Part shown: in pieces, positions 19,501 through 31,111 of the stretch
Numbering within the stretch: position 1 is the first letter of the stretch
Layout: each line of letters begins with the position of its first letter
NCBI GenBank assembly: GCA_036346405.1
Contig: CM070557.1
Location: 54,194,016 to 54,258,015 of the forward strand
Direction: 5' to 3'
Source: Phyllostachys edulis
Taxonomy: Eukaryota > Streptophyta > Magnoliopsida > Poales > Poaceae
Length of the DNA: 64,000 bases
Made by a program: the position numbers and the translations under genes
The notes under the pieces: generated by a model
Database searches by the model: none
The model's input: only the letters and a program-made list of their open reading frames with translations
Told to the model about the DNA's origin: nothing

Positions 19501-21366
19501 AGAGAATGGATCCTGGTTTACTTTTCGGTGGGCGTGGTGATAATCGTGTTCTTATTCTCTGTGGTGTCGTGTGTGTGGATAGGTGAAGAAGAACCAGTTG
19601 CCGACGGGCGATGGGATCGGGTACCTGGAGGCGAAGCACCACCTACTCCTGAGCTACTGCCAGGACATCGTGTACTACCTGCTCCGCAAGGCCAAGGGGC
19701 TCTCGGTGGGTGGCCACCCCGTCGTGCGGTGCCTTGTTGAGATCAGGCTGTTTCTGGAGAAGGTGTGCTTGTGCCCTCCTGTGTTGATTGTTAAGTTGCT
19801 TGTCTTCATTTAATTGTCTAATAATAGATGGTGTTATGTTGAATTTGATGTGGTAGATTCGCCCGCTAGACAAGAAGATGGAGTACCAAATCCAGAAGCT
19901 CACCAATGCCGCGGAGGGCGCAGCTGCTCAGGAAAAGGCGCTAAATGCAGAGGCGAACGGGAAGGACAAGCCTCAGGATGAGGAAGACCTGTTGAAGTAT
20001 CGGCCGAACCCGGATATGATGGACTCGAAGTCTGCCCCTGAGGGGCAGGTGATGTTTTTCACTTCCTAACTGAATTTTCTGTTACATTATCTGAGGAGAT
20101 CAGATGTTTCCTTCTGTGTGCACACCTACTGACCTACACGTATTTTACCTTAAGCCATTATATTCGTTGTCTTCTCTGCATTTCAATTTTGAAACTTAGC
20201 ATTGCTTTAGTGCAAACGTGAATCGATCAATATTATATAATTCACATGAGGACCACATCTAGCCATCTTTACTGGTCTGTTTTGTGTAATATAGTTGTCA
20301 CTTGGAATGATAAATCAACATCTCTTCTATCCAGAATTCGGTACATCACATATATTTGCTATGTCAGATGCATTATGAACCACTTTGTAACATGGTGGTT
20401 TGTGTATATTGTTTTAAATCAACATTAGCATAATTGATATGCTTGCTTCTACAGACACTACTACATGTTTAAAGATTGTCTTATTTCTTGCATAAGGTTT
20501 GGATATACTGCTAAGTGCACTATTCCCATTAACACTGAATTAGGTTCACTATGTGTTAGATTAGTAACGATCATTTCTCCTCAGTTATTATGGCATGTCC
20601 AATTTATACTATTCATTTTTGTCTGATGTGTAATGGTTGACTTCAGGACAATGATGGTATCTACCGTCCTCCAAAATTTATGCCTGCTAGCATGGATGAT
20701 GAGGATAAGGGTCGTAAACAAGCTTCAAGGAGAGATAAGGCATTAGCACGAATGGCAACAGAAAATCCTTATCTCAAAGAGATTATTGATGATGCTGCTG
20801 ATAGACCTGAAGAGGTATGTCTATTGTTTATTTGAATCGTTAGTTACTGGCTATTTTCAAGCTAACTAATCTGTCTGTGTTACTTTGCAGTGGAAGGAAA
20901 CAGCGGGTGATGAAAGCAGGGAATTTGTGAAGTACATGCGGCAGAGAGAGAAGCATGAGAAACAAGAAGAGGAGCTGTTCACACGAGCTCCAGTAACTAA
21001 ACGTGATAAGCAGATGGAGAGGCAGATGAGGAAACAACTCCATGGGTATGTTCCATATTTCAGACTTTATGGCCCCCTTGTAAATATAACTAGTTAGCTA
21101 CATTAGTGAATGATGATAGCTTTGGTCAGCTACTAGGTTACTTTAAGCTGAGGTCGTTCGTTGGGATTTTCGACTTTTACTCAACTTGGGTACTCAACTG
21201 AGCTGATTCTGTAAACAGGTTACGAGGCCTAACTGATGGATTCGACCTTGGAATGAACATGCTGTTCGATGGAGACAAGGAAACTGATGGTGATTCAAGC
21301 AAGCCGCATGGCAAGAGTGGAGGACAGAGAAAACACCTGAAAAGCAAGAAGAGGAAGAGGCATTAG
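16545..21366 (+). CDS. Chimeric gene: eS6 N-terminus fused in frame to neuroguidin/LCP5 (Sas10/Utp3/C1D family)
   Basis: Ten exons: 16545-16550, 16663-16727, 18984-19041, 19134-19237, 19318-19408, 19583-19762, 19857-20048, 20647-20814, 20891-21045, 21219-21366. All borders are GT-AG; the frame is open for 388 residues. Residues 1-62 are ribosomal protein eS6 (MKFNIANPTTGCQ to KQGFP) with F-to-L and V-to-D changes against the intact copy. From residue 63 (KAAATEADGERK) it is neuroguidin-like: a Sas10/C1D helical domain at about 80-190 (YLEAKHHLLLSYCQDIVYYL, VRCLVEIRLFLEK), YRPNPDMM, YRPPKFMPA, and a basic tail ending SKKRKRH. The family works with U3 snoRNP in 18S rRNA processing in the nucleolus. 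No ATG lies between the join and Met91, so translation most likely starts in eS6 (Met1 or Met53). Whether the fused product is made is unknown. Confidence 0.85.
17180..17972. mobile_element. Non-autonomous TIR transposon in intron 2 of the chimera (hAT-like)
   Basis: Perfect 17-bp terminal inverted repeats, CATGGTTATTAAGGCGG (17180-17196) and its complement (17956-17972), with flanks GACGACAG and GACGATAG as an 8-bp target duplication with one change. It is absent from the paralogous intron of the intact eS6 gene. GC-rich interior, no transposase. A TCAAGATCCAATGGTGGAG-like word repeats internally (about 17620-17800). Confidence 0.8.
18752..18971 (+). repeat. 110-bp tandem duplication before exon 3 of the chimera
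   Basis: AATGATCTGTAAACAATGTG starts at 18752 and again at 18862. The paralogous intron near 33900 has one copy. An older pair of about 165-bp repeats (starting near 17990 and 18165) is present in both paralogues. Confidence 0.85.
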
Positions 21367-21821
21367 TTCCAACCCACCGATGGTCTCTTCACACGTCAAT
21401 ATCCTCAATTCAAAACAGAAATTTTGATCTATGCGAATCAAACAATATGAATCATATATGAGTTAAACATGACAGAAGCCACACTTCTGTGCATCTGTCT
21501 GGCAACAACTACTTGAGTCCTTCAGAGTTCAGAAGGCTGTCGTTTGCTTAACATCAATTGTTTATGAGTTTATCTGGGTTTCTGTTTTTTTGGTAATGCT
21601 GCGTATGCCATGATCACTCATGACCATGCCAATTATAGTTATGGAAACTCTTGTGTACCAGATTCTTGAAGAGCCATTAGTGTAAAACCAACGGCGGCTA
21701 GTCAGGAAATGGTTGCTCGAAAGGAAATTGATGTGGGATGATGCAATGCATCACATCTCTGGATGTGTTCATCATAGACAAACTTTGATTCCTCTTTTCT
21801 CCCATAAAAAGCGAGCTGTCA
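21367..21821 (+). other. 3' flank of the chimeric gene
   Basis: Likely 3' UTR followed by unremarkable A/T-rich DNA; no coding frame. Confidence 0.6.
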
Positions 21822-22382
21822 TGTAACACCCCAAATTTAGGGTTTGTAATTCAAATGTATAAAAATATGATCTTTTAAAAAACTTTTGATGCATCTCTTG
21901 TTCGTTCAATTTATTTGGATTCCAAATCTGGGTTTTGTTGTTTTAATTCCTAAAACCTCAGCTAGTTTCTTCTAAACCTAAATCAGAAAACTCTAAAACC
22001 CCTTTTCCCTTCCTCTCGCTGACGGGTGGACCTTGTCGTCAGGCATGCTGTTCCTCTGGTCGAAGTCGGCCAAGTGCAAGCAGGTACCAACCACTTTCAA
22101 GATAGCCACTCTTTCCTCGTCGACCATGGGCCCCGCCTCAGGTTCGCTCTTCCACCTTCGTCAGATACACCAACGCAGTCAGCGGCGAGTGCTTCGCCCC
22201 ACCTGTGGTTTTTCCTACCTGCCTCGGTTTTGCCACCGGCCACACCTACCTAGTCACCTTGCCATCAAGTCGCACCCATCCCTGCCCTGGTCGCACCTCG
22301 CTTCTGTCCGTACATCGTCGAGAGCCTCCGAGAGCTCCGCTGCCCTACCCGAGCCTTCCTCGTCAATCTCCGCCTCTCCGCC

Positions 22383-22390
22383 TATAAATA
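22383..22390 (+). promoter_or_regulatory. TATA box of the Gypsy-like LTR
   Basis: TATAAATA followed by AGGACACCCGAGC; the surrounding C/T-rich leader is consistent with an LTR promoter. Confidence 0.5.
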
Positions 22391-23274
22391 GGACACCCGA
22401 GCTACGTCCCTTCTTTTCCAAGCCAGTGCGCTAACTCACTTCTCTTCTCCTCCACTGAATCGAGCTCTATAGCTTAAGGAGCGCGAGCCCTAATTCGGCC
22501 GTGCGCCGCCGCCTTCGTCCCCGACGCCGTGAAGGGTTTTGTATCCCCCTTATCGCGTCATATCATGTTCTAGTGACCATTGTTGCTATCCCCTCACTCG
22601 TTTTCGTACTCGATTCACAGGATCAGCTGAATTGACCCTTCTCCCTCACCTTCGGCCAGAGCCGCTGTGTCAAGCCCTGCCGGCGACGCACTGTGCTTCG
22701 GACCAATTCCTCGTACCTGAAGCATTGCTTGGACTCATTGAAGCTTCTCCGACCATTGGACCTCGAGCTCCTTCAGCTGAGCTTATTCTACATGCGCGAC
22801 CAACCTCGCTGCCTCGGCTCATCGTCGACCCGTCGACTCTGACCACCTCCGACCTCCTTCTCCTTTTTGGTATACTCCTAGTAGCCCCTAGAAGCTCATG
22901 TTTGCTTTATTTTGGCAAGGGCGTAGCTTAATCGAGCTCCTGCTCTTTGTCGTACTCGCTCCTCCGCTCGTTGCCGGCGCACCGCTGCGTCTCGCTACCT
23001 CTAGCCTCGATGTCGATGCCAGCAGGTGCGCAAGGGTATGGAGATTATGTTTTGGGCACTATCCAACCCCTACGAGTATCACGCCGTCGGCAAGACGCGC
23101 GGGCGCTCGCGCCACCGCGCAGCACAACGATGACGAGCACTGTAGCTCGTCATCAGTGTGTCTAATCACCTTCATTAAAGGCTAATCAATGTTTAGTTGT
23201 CGGGTTAGTTCTTTTGATTCGCTGACATACGGGCCCCGCAATCATTTAAACACACAGCTCACCGCCTCGTAGAC

Positions 23275-23470
23275 CGCGCACTGTGCGCATGTGGTCGAAA
23301 TCCCCTACGACCACCTGGTCAAAATCCACTATGACCACCAGGTCGAAACTCCTACGACCACCTGGTCGAAACCTCCCTACGACCACATGTAGTCGAAACT
23401 ATGAACAGTACTCGAAACGTTGAATAGTACTCGAAACCTCCTTCCGACCAGGTACTCGAGACGGTGAACA
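23275..23470 (+). repeat. Short palindromic repeat GACCACCTGGTC(GAAA)
   Basis: About eight degenerate units of roughly 20 bp such as CTACGACCACCTGGTCGAAA. Several contain the inverted repeat GACCA-CC-TGGTC or GACC-ACCA-GGTC. They grade into GTACTCGAAAC units. Confidence 0.75.
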
Positions 23471-24550
23471 GTATTCAAAACCATCTCTCTTTTTCGAGGG
23501 ATTTCCAATCCAACTCAACTTGTGACCTTAATAACTTTTGCTACAAAACTCCAAATGAGTTGATTCTTGTCTCTAAATTTGTCTAAAATCATAATCTACC
23601 TGGTTTTGTAAAAATATTTGTATTCGGTTACTGTTAGGATTTATTTGGATGATTTAATTGATTTCCGGCTCCTTTTTGCAATAGACGTTGATTGCGCGAA
23701 CGAAATTTTCAACTACCAATCAATCTCATATTCAGAACAACCTGAGCAAGGCATGCACCCCCTTTGACCATATTGATCCCAATATTTTACTTATTGTACA
23801 TTGTTTTGCAAATCTATTACTACATGTGTTTATGTTTGATATTAAATTGCTATGTTCAGGAAGCCGGTAGCTGTATATCCTATTTGATGCACGAATTCCT
23901 TTGGTATGTTGATATCCTTGCTGTTGTAACCAATAGGATATGGGATAGACAATATATAATGTCAGTTGGGAGTTTTGGGTGTGAGTTATCGCACAAATGC
24001 TTACTAGAACGATAGCTTTTCCGGAAAGAGATGTAAAAGGACTTTATGATAAATGTGAATTTGGAAAAATTTATGAAAATGTCCAGAGGAGTGTGCCTTT
24101 GTTATTTTGTATAAAAACAAAATGCAAAATCTAGTTTTAGACACGGGCGAGTTATGTTATATTCTAAAAAGAGTGGAGAAGGGCTCTCACTCGTAGATAG
24201 GGGGAGATTCTCGCCCGTGTCAATTAAGGACCGAACGCCGGTATATCCGACCTAAGCGTAAGCGTACAACCATAGTGCTACTTATGGGGTGGCCTTAGCT
24301 AATTAAGTTGTCAAGATCTAGCCTTGCATGAGGGGTAGGCAGTAGACGTGTCGCATACCAAAGGAACAGTATCTTGAACAACGCATTTAATACCTCATTT
24401 GGGGCGGGATACCTGGGCGAAGTGTGAAAAACGTAGCACCTAGACAGGTATGCCTGGGTTCAGTGAGGAACAACATTCGACGGGCTAAGTGCAAGGTTAG
24501 GGCTAGATGATGTAAAGGCTTCGACACGCGCTCTAGATTGCTTACCTACT

Positions 24551-25490
24551 GATGCGGGCATCCCAAACACTTATACATCTTCTACTATTGGAGCTGGAGC
24601 CAAAGCAATGGAGGAGAACCAGGGAAGCACAAGTCAAGTCTACGACCAGTTCCAGCATGCCCACGACCAGTCCCAGAAGGTCACTCCACGACCACTTCCA
24701 GGACCACCCCGAAGGTCTTCAGGACCACCTGGAAGGTCTTCCAGGACCACCCGGAGATCTTCCACGACCACCCAGGAGGTCTTCCACGAGTGGAGAACAG
24801 ATATCAGCCGACCTCCTCCAGGACCTCCCGGTACGCGACACGTGGTAGGTCCGTGCCGCGCTCCAGGACCTCCCGGTACGCGACATGTGGTAGGTCCGTG
24901 CCGTGCTCTAGGACCTCCCCAGGACCTCATTAGGACCTCCCCAGGACCAGTCCTATGACCAGGTCTTCGACCAGTCCTATGATACTCGATACTCAATATA
25001 AATAGTACTAGTCGTAGATAAGTTATAGTATATATCTTTTAGATAGAGTCGGTTGTAATCTTTCCATAACTATATTAGGAAAGAATGTTTGTACGATACG
25101 TAAGTTAGAGATAGAATCGACATTAAGCCATGTGTGAGTCGGTCGCACCCTTAGGTGCCAATATAAGGCCAAGGCTTTGCCCATTGTAAGCAGACCACGT
25201 TTAATATATTTTCAAACATCATATGCTTGTTTCTCCTGTTGTGCTTATAGCCAAAATAGAGGGAAATTGGGCGTTTAGAACAATGGGTCGTTCTTGCTTT
25301 TCCGTTGGGAATTGAGGGTTCGACGATCTTCGCTTCGTGGTCAGCGAGGATCCAATCAAGTATGTGTTTGGGCGAATTTTGCAAAGAGCTGCAAGTTCGT
25401 GCATTGGCGCGGGGGATCAGCTAGCGGTTCGTCATGATACATGAGCTATCGAGAAGTTCTACGTCGAGAAGATTGGGCACCCCCGTATAA
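24551..25490 (+). repeat. 5' LTR of the gag-only Gypsy-type element
   Basis: Starts TGATGCGGGCATCCC and ends CCCCCGTATAA, against GTATCA in the 3' LTR. Positions 24690-24940 hold GGTCTTC/GGACCACC alternations and two copies of a CCTCCCGGTACGCGACA unit. TATAAATA at 24997-25004 is the likely promoter. Confidence 0.9.
24997..25004 (+). promoter_or_regulatory. TATA box of the 5' LTR
   Basis: CAATATAAATAGTACT here corresponds to CAACATGAATAGTACT in the 3' LTR (near 29008), where the box is destroyed. Confidence 0.65.
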
Positions 25491-25492
25491 GG

Positions 25493-25504
25493 TGGTATCA
25501 GAGC
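25493..25504 (+). other. Primer-binding site, tRNA-iMet type
   Basis: TGGTATCAGAGC lies two bases after the 5' LTR end and matches the 3' end complement of plant initiator tRNA-Met, the usual minus-strand primer. Confidence 0.9.
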
Positions 25505-26636
25505 GTCAGATGCACTCGGTAGAACCATTATCCTTTTGATTAGTTGTTCTTATTTTCTATCCTTTTTAGTTAAAGCCGCAAACAAAAAAAAAAAGGTTAA
25601 CCGTAGTTCAATCTGTTATTTCGTGTGAGTTAGTTAGGTCTTAGTCCATTAGAAATTTTGTTTATGTGCTGATCCTTGTGTTTTCTTTGCGTAGCTTCAT
25701 CTTTTGTGTCCACTTAAACCCAAGAAAATTGTTGGTTGCTTCCTTCAATTAGCACCAAATAAAAAAATCACTTCTATCTTTTGAGACTTCTGAAACTTTT
25801 GAGACATGCAAATCAAAGGGTGAATCAAAACCTTCATTCGGCCATTGCAAAAGAAGAGAGAAAAATGCAGCCAACTTGAAGAAAAAGCCACGGCTTGAAA
25901 AAGTATAAAAAAAAGAAAATAAAAGGAAGACAAACACGCAAATACCAGTACCAACTTTTTCTTTCGGAGGAAGAGTTTGTTCTTGCGGTTTTGAGAAAGA
26001 AAAGACAAAAGACAAAAGGAGCTGACCGAATTTGGGAAGAGTAAACCCTAGTCCATAATTTCAGATTGTGTATTTAATCTCTTTGAGCAATCTTGTGCCC
26101 TTACACTAATATCTTTGCAATTGGCTAGCGTCTCTCCTAGTACTTAGTGCAAAACAAACTAGTTCAATCTCAAATTCAGATTGCATCTCACTGGTTCATT
26201 CTTTGTTTGCATCAAGTCACATCTATCTTTGCGTGTGCGTTTATATACTTCGCTTAAACTTTCTGGATCAGCACCTAGGCAAAGTATTCTAGCTTGGATT
26301 ATTACTTAGCTTAACATCCTAGAATTGCATAATTGAGTAGGTATATACTTAGCCTACCAAGCTCCAATAAACTCCTGTGCTGTGCATAGCTTCGCTCTTG
26401 AAATTTACTCACACATCACCTTGTTTTCCTGCTGCAGTGAAGTGTAAGTATTATTGATCTTAATTCTTTTCGGAATGGTAAAGACACTTCACTTTGTTCA
26501 GAATTGTGAATTGAGTGATTTCCACATGACTCCACGTATACTCATAGTAGCATAGTTTATTTCTATAACTAACTATGCCAGGACCAGAATCACTGTATCT
26601 TCCTTTTTATGGGAGTACCTTAAATGGGTAGCATGC

Positions 26637-27381
26637 ATGGAGGTGGAACTTACATTTCAGAAGCTTCCCAAAGCTAATGAAGTGATACGTGCTACCATGG
26701 AGTTTGAAGAATATGCTTATGATTGGTGGAGACATCACCCTGAAAAGCAATTCGTGTACTCTTGGCACGGTTTGAAGCGAATCATGAGAAATGAGTTTGT
26801 ACCATTATCTTATGACCGGGAGTTATTTAACCAATTAAAGTATATTAAGCAAGGATCCAGATCGGTCCAAGATTATTGGTTTGAGCTAAAGCGTGCTCTA
26901 TTTAGGGCCAATGTCAGTTTGGATGCATGTGTAGTGGCGAAGAGAGTGTTCAAAGAAGGATTGAATTCTAATATCGCTGCCACTATTTGTGCCAAATATG
27001 ATGATAGTATACGAGACCTTGTGAATTATGCTATATAGTTGGAGGAGAGAATTATGGAGAGGCATACACCATGGTTCAACAAGAGTCCACACTTCAGTTC
27101 ATATTCCTACACTAGTGTGTCACCTGCGAAGATTGTCAAGCACGGGGATTCTTCTTCAACCAAGGAGACGAGTAGTGCTGCCCCGACACAACCCGCGGTA
27201 CATAAGGAGATCGTGGTTGATGGAAATTGTGCCATTGCTAGCCCACGATTAATAGAAGCTAAGATGCTTCAAAACCCATATGAGTATGAGAGCCACATAG
27301 CCAAATTGAGTGAGAGTGTTGAAAATCGTGAGCTGGTGATTCCACCATATGTGAGATTGAGAGCATCCCATTTGAGAGTGT
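26637..27381 (+). pseudogene. Gypsy-type Gag (Retrotrans_gag domain) with one internal stop
   Basis: The frame reads a Retrotrans_gag-like domain (AYDWWRHHP, LFNQLKYIKQGSRSVQDYW, VAKRVFKEGLN). It is stopped by TAG at 27036-27038, where CAG (Gln in NYAIQLEERI) is expected, then continues in the same frame to about 27381. No zinc knuckle is visible. Downstream frames to 28590 are fragmented and show no pol motif. Confidence 0.8.
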
Positions 27382-28580
27382 GAGGGATACACCAAAAGAA
27401 ATGAGTGAAGTAGATGATAGAAAACGCGAGGTTATTGTTGAAATTAACGATTTACTCTCTACTTCTAGTGTTGTTTCTCACAATGTGCAGGTTGATATTA
27501 AAAAAAGAGGAGTTGCGTGTTCAACAATCGACACCGTTGGAAGTAAAAGACGAGGAGATAACCACGGTTGGGGATGGAGTGCTCGCTGGCCCGTGGTTAC
27601 ATCATGAAGAAACACTATCTACAGCACCTACAAATACTAAGGAGGACGTTAAAGGTAACAATAATGGTGTTGAATTGAATGTTCATCAAGAAGAGGTAAG
27701 TACGAGTGAGAACTCTAGTGTTCCTTTGAATATTCCATGTTCTGAAATTTCTATGCTCAATTTACGTAATGTGGAATTGATTACTCATAAGGAAGTTCTT
27801 ACTAGAGTATCTCCTAGTGATTCTTTGTACTATATCATGTTTGATGATCCTAGAGAGCTATCTAGTGTGATTGAGGATGTTGCTGACATTTCATGTGTTA
27901 AAATCACTAGTTAGTACTTATGCCTACACATATAAGTTCAATTTGATTGGAGAATATGATGTAGATGACATGTTTTATGTTTATCGAATATGCATTACAT
28001 GTGATAAGTTTGCTGAATTGAAATTACATGATTTGCGTAAACAATCTTTTGTGCAATGTTATGAACCCAATGAGATGAGTTTCAATAATAGTGCTTGTTG
28101 TTTTAAAAGATTTCTTAAGTCTACTTGTTTGTCCTTTGCTGAGCAATCTTGTACAAGTAATCAGAGTAGCGTAGTTGAAGCATGGAAGGCATTCAGGATT
28201 TTCTTCCCCATACTTGAACAACTTGATCTGGTTTGTCCCTTTAATATCTTGTCCATATACTTAGAAAAGTCGAGAACGACTTTTTCTCACGGGAGGGAGA
28301 TTGATGTGAATGAAAGTATCGCAATGTCTATAACATATACATCATATGGCTGCTGTTATGTTCATTTTTTTTTTGTGCAAAACAACGGCAATAACACAAC
28401 AATTGATTCATACATATATCATGCATATACGTTGTTTTATTTGATTAGTAAGTTTTCAGCAAATCATCATGTGCTAAACGGAAGGAGTTTGGATGATAAA
28501 TACATATACCATGCATATACATTGTTTTCTTTGTCTAGCACATTTTCAGGCTATCAAAAGCCGAGGACGGCTTTTCTTGA

Positions 28581-28592
28581 AGAAAGGGAGGA
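28581..28592 (+). other. Polypurine tract of the gag-only Gypsy-type element
   Basis: AGAAAGGGAGGA directly precedes the TG of the 3' LTR at 28593. Confidence 0.7.
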
Positions 28593-29238
28593 TGATGCGG
28601 GTATCCCAAACACTTATACATCTTCTACTATTAGAGCCGGAACCAAAGCAATGGAGGAGAACCAGGGAAGCTCAAGTCAGGTCTACGACCAGTTCCAGCA
28701 TGCGCATGATCAGTCCCAGAAGGTCCACGACCACTTCCAAGACCAACCTGGAGGTCTTCAGGACCACCCCGAAGGTCTTCCAAGACCACCCGGAGGTCTT
28801 CCAGTACCACCTAGGAGGTCTTCCAGGACCACCCAGGAGGTCTTCCACGAGTGAAGAACAGATATCAGCTGACCTCCTCCAGACCTCCCGGTACGCGACA
28901 CGTGGTAGGTCCGTGCCGCGCTCTAGGACCTCCCGGTACGCGACACGTGGTAGGTCCGTGCTGCGCTCCAGGACCTCCTCGGGACCAGTCCTACGACACT
29001 CGATACTCAACATGAATAGTACTGGTCGTAGATAAGTTATAGTATATATCTTTTAGATGGAGTCGGTTGTAATCTTTCCATAACTATATTAGGAAAGAAT
29101 CTTTGTACGACACGTGAGTTAGAGATAGAATCGGCATTAAGCCGTGTGTGAGTCGGCCGCACCCTTAAGTGCCAATATAAGGCTAGGGCTTTGCCCATTG
29201 TAAGTAGACCACGTTTAATATATTTTCAAACAACATAA

Positions 29239-30720
29239 ACAAGTGGCGGAGCCAGGAATTTAGCAATAGGGGTGCACACTTTAAGGTTGAAAAAAAAATC
29301 TTGTGTGATACATATGTAATTTCACAAGTCCAACATAATTACACAAAAGAGTTCGAAATTAGTTAACAATGCAATACAAATAGTTCAAATAAAATCTTAC
29401 ATAAATAAAAGAGTCCTAAATAGCTAATGGAAATCACAATACCACACAACGCGATCTCATTCCTTGGAAGCACTTGATTATATTATCATCACTAACCTTC
29501 GAGAAAATATCTCGCTCTATAAAAGTGACTAAACAATCATTCAATACTTAATCGCTCATACTATTTCTCAACTTGTTCTTCACAAGATTCATCGCCGAAA
29601 ATACTCTTTCAACGCTCGTCGTTGCCACCGGTAGGAGCAATACCAATTTGAAAAGCAAGCACACCAACTTGTAAATGTCATGCTTTCTAGTTTCAATAAG
29701 CTTAGTAGAAAGCTCACCGAGATTCTTTAGGCCCTTAAATCTATCATCACTTCGCATATCATCAATGAAGTTATCAAGTTGGAAAGAAAGTCTCATTAAA
29801 TCCGTGCTTAAAAAATCATTGGAATAAAAGTTGACAAGGCTAAGCACTTTGTCCCTATCATAAGAAGCAAATGAATTCAGAGAATTTAAAGCGGACATAC
29901 AAACAAACAACTCCATATTAACCTTGTCAAACCGATTGTCAAGCTCTTGGAGAACATTATCAGTGATGCCAAGATACACTTCCCTTCTAAAATGATCAAC
30001 ATTGGTTTGTTTTGGGTAAAAGCATGATGATCTTCCATAAGGCACATATCTGCCATCCGGCTTAGGAACTTTGATGCTATATTTAGTGCAAAATGATGTT
30101 ACCTTTTCTTGAAGAAATTCTTCTCACTCATCACATCTCATTCGTTGCATTCTATCATTAGCCAAATTAACAAGTGACATAGCATTAATAATATTTTGGT
30201 CTCTCTTTTGCAAAAACTGAGATAACTCATCTGTGTATCTAAGTATGACAAGCATCAAGCGTGCATTGAAAACAAAGTCAAATGACTCAAAGGCTTCCAC
30301 CATAGCATGTATTTTTGGCCAATCATTCTTCTGTGAGGGGTCTTTTCCATGCTATATAGTACTTTGCGGATTGTTGAATACATACCAATAATATGCAAAA
30401 TAGTTCTATAATTAGAACCTGTGCACCACAGGCACCCCCTGCCGCCCATGGATATTGTATTTCCACGTTACGTGAAGGTTGTTGTTTTGTGGTAGACTTG
30501 ATTGTTCCTTCACCAATTTTAATCACCAGTTCACCACCAAATTTGAAGTAAACCACACTCGAGAGCTTCATAGTCTCTCCCACAAATAAAAAGTGAAGAC
30601 TTGATAATCTCCTGTGCAGTGAGAAACTGGAACAGCCGAACAGGCGTAGCTGGTGGTGCAAACATTACAGTTTTTTTGGGGGTGCCTGTGCACCACAGGC
30701 ACCCCCCCGCCGCCGCCCAT
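29239..30720. mobile_element. Nested hAT-family DNA transposon remnant
   Basis: Begins with AGTGGCGGAGCCAGGAATTT, a start common to plant hAT elements of the DUF4371 type, and ends in GGTGCCTGTGCACCACAGGC plus C-rich DNA. The text CTGTGCACCACAGGCACCCC occurs twice (about 30419 and 30687), so the right side may be two fragments. I found no clean target duplication. Confidence 0.65.
29434..30312 (-). pseudogene. hAT transposase C-terminal part (DUF4371 / dimerisation region), decayed
   Basis: On the minus strand the frame reads ATMVEAFESFDFVFNARLML, then SQFLQKRDQNIINAMSLV. It is broken by an in-frame TGA near 30126, continues through PDGRYVPYGRSSCF and LVLLLPVATTSVERVFSAMN (the hAT dimerisation signature), meets a TAA after NSMSD at about 29548, and extends further as VLNDCLVTFIERDIFSKVSD to 29434. 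The N-terminal zinc finger and catalytic part are missing. Confidence 0.8.
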
Positions 30721-31111
30721 GTGCTTGTTTATCCCGTTGTCCTTATAGCCAAAACAGGGGAAAATTGGGTGTTTTGAATAAGGGGTCGTTCTTTCTTTTC
30801 CGTTGGGAATTGAGGGTTCGACGATCTTCACTTCGCGGTCAGTGAGGATCCAATCAAGTGTGTATTTGGGCAAATTTTGCAAAGAGCTACAAGTCCGTGC
30901 ATTGACGCGAAGGATCAGCTAGCAGTTCGTCAGGATACACAAGTTATCGAGAGGTTTTACGTCGAGAAGATCGGGCACCCCCGTATCACCTACGGTAGTG
31001 AGCGGTGGCATCGCCGGGTGCCAAACAAACTAGAGAATTCGTGTACTGTGGGTAAAGTTGTACCCCTCTCCAGAGTGTAAATATATTATAATAGCCGTGC
31101 TCGCGGTGATG

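Larger units (their letters stand above)
21822..24550 (+). repeat. Gypsy-like LTR, left part (continues at 30989-31111)
   Basis: Begins TGTAACACCCCAAATTTAGG, a start I associate with grass Gypsy (Tekay/Del-type) LTRs. It has a TATAAATA box at 22383-22390 followed by a GC-rich leader. The later sequence near 24170-24545 and, after the inserted element, 30989-31111 (CTGTGGGTAAAGTTGTACCC, GCCGTGCTCGCGGTGATG) looks like the distal part of the same LTR. No internal domain follows, so it is a solo or truncated LTR. Family call from memory. Confidence 0.55.
24551..30988 (+). mobile_element. Complete gag-only Gypsy-type LTR retrotransposon with nested hAT fragment
   Basis: 5' LTR 24551-25490, primer-binding site, gag relic, polypurine tract and 3' LTR 28593-30988. 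The host sequence is duplicated as CCTAC on both sides (24546-24550 and 30989-30993), proving a single insertion into the Gypsy-like LTR. No pol domain lies between gag and the 3' LTR, so the element is non-autonomous. The 3' LTR is interrupted by about 1.5 kb (29239-30720) of hAT-related DNA. The LTRs differ at many sites, so the insertion is not very recent. Confidence 0.92.
28593..30988 (+). repeat. 3' LTR, split by a nested hAT fragment
   Basis: Left part 28593-29238 and right part 30720-30988 align to the 5' LTR. The break falls within CAAACATCATATGCTTG of the 5' copy. The end GTATCA is followed by the CCTAC target duplication. Confidence 0.88.
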
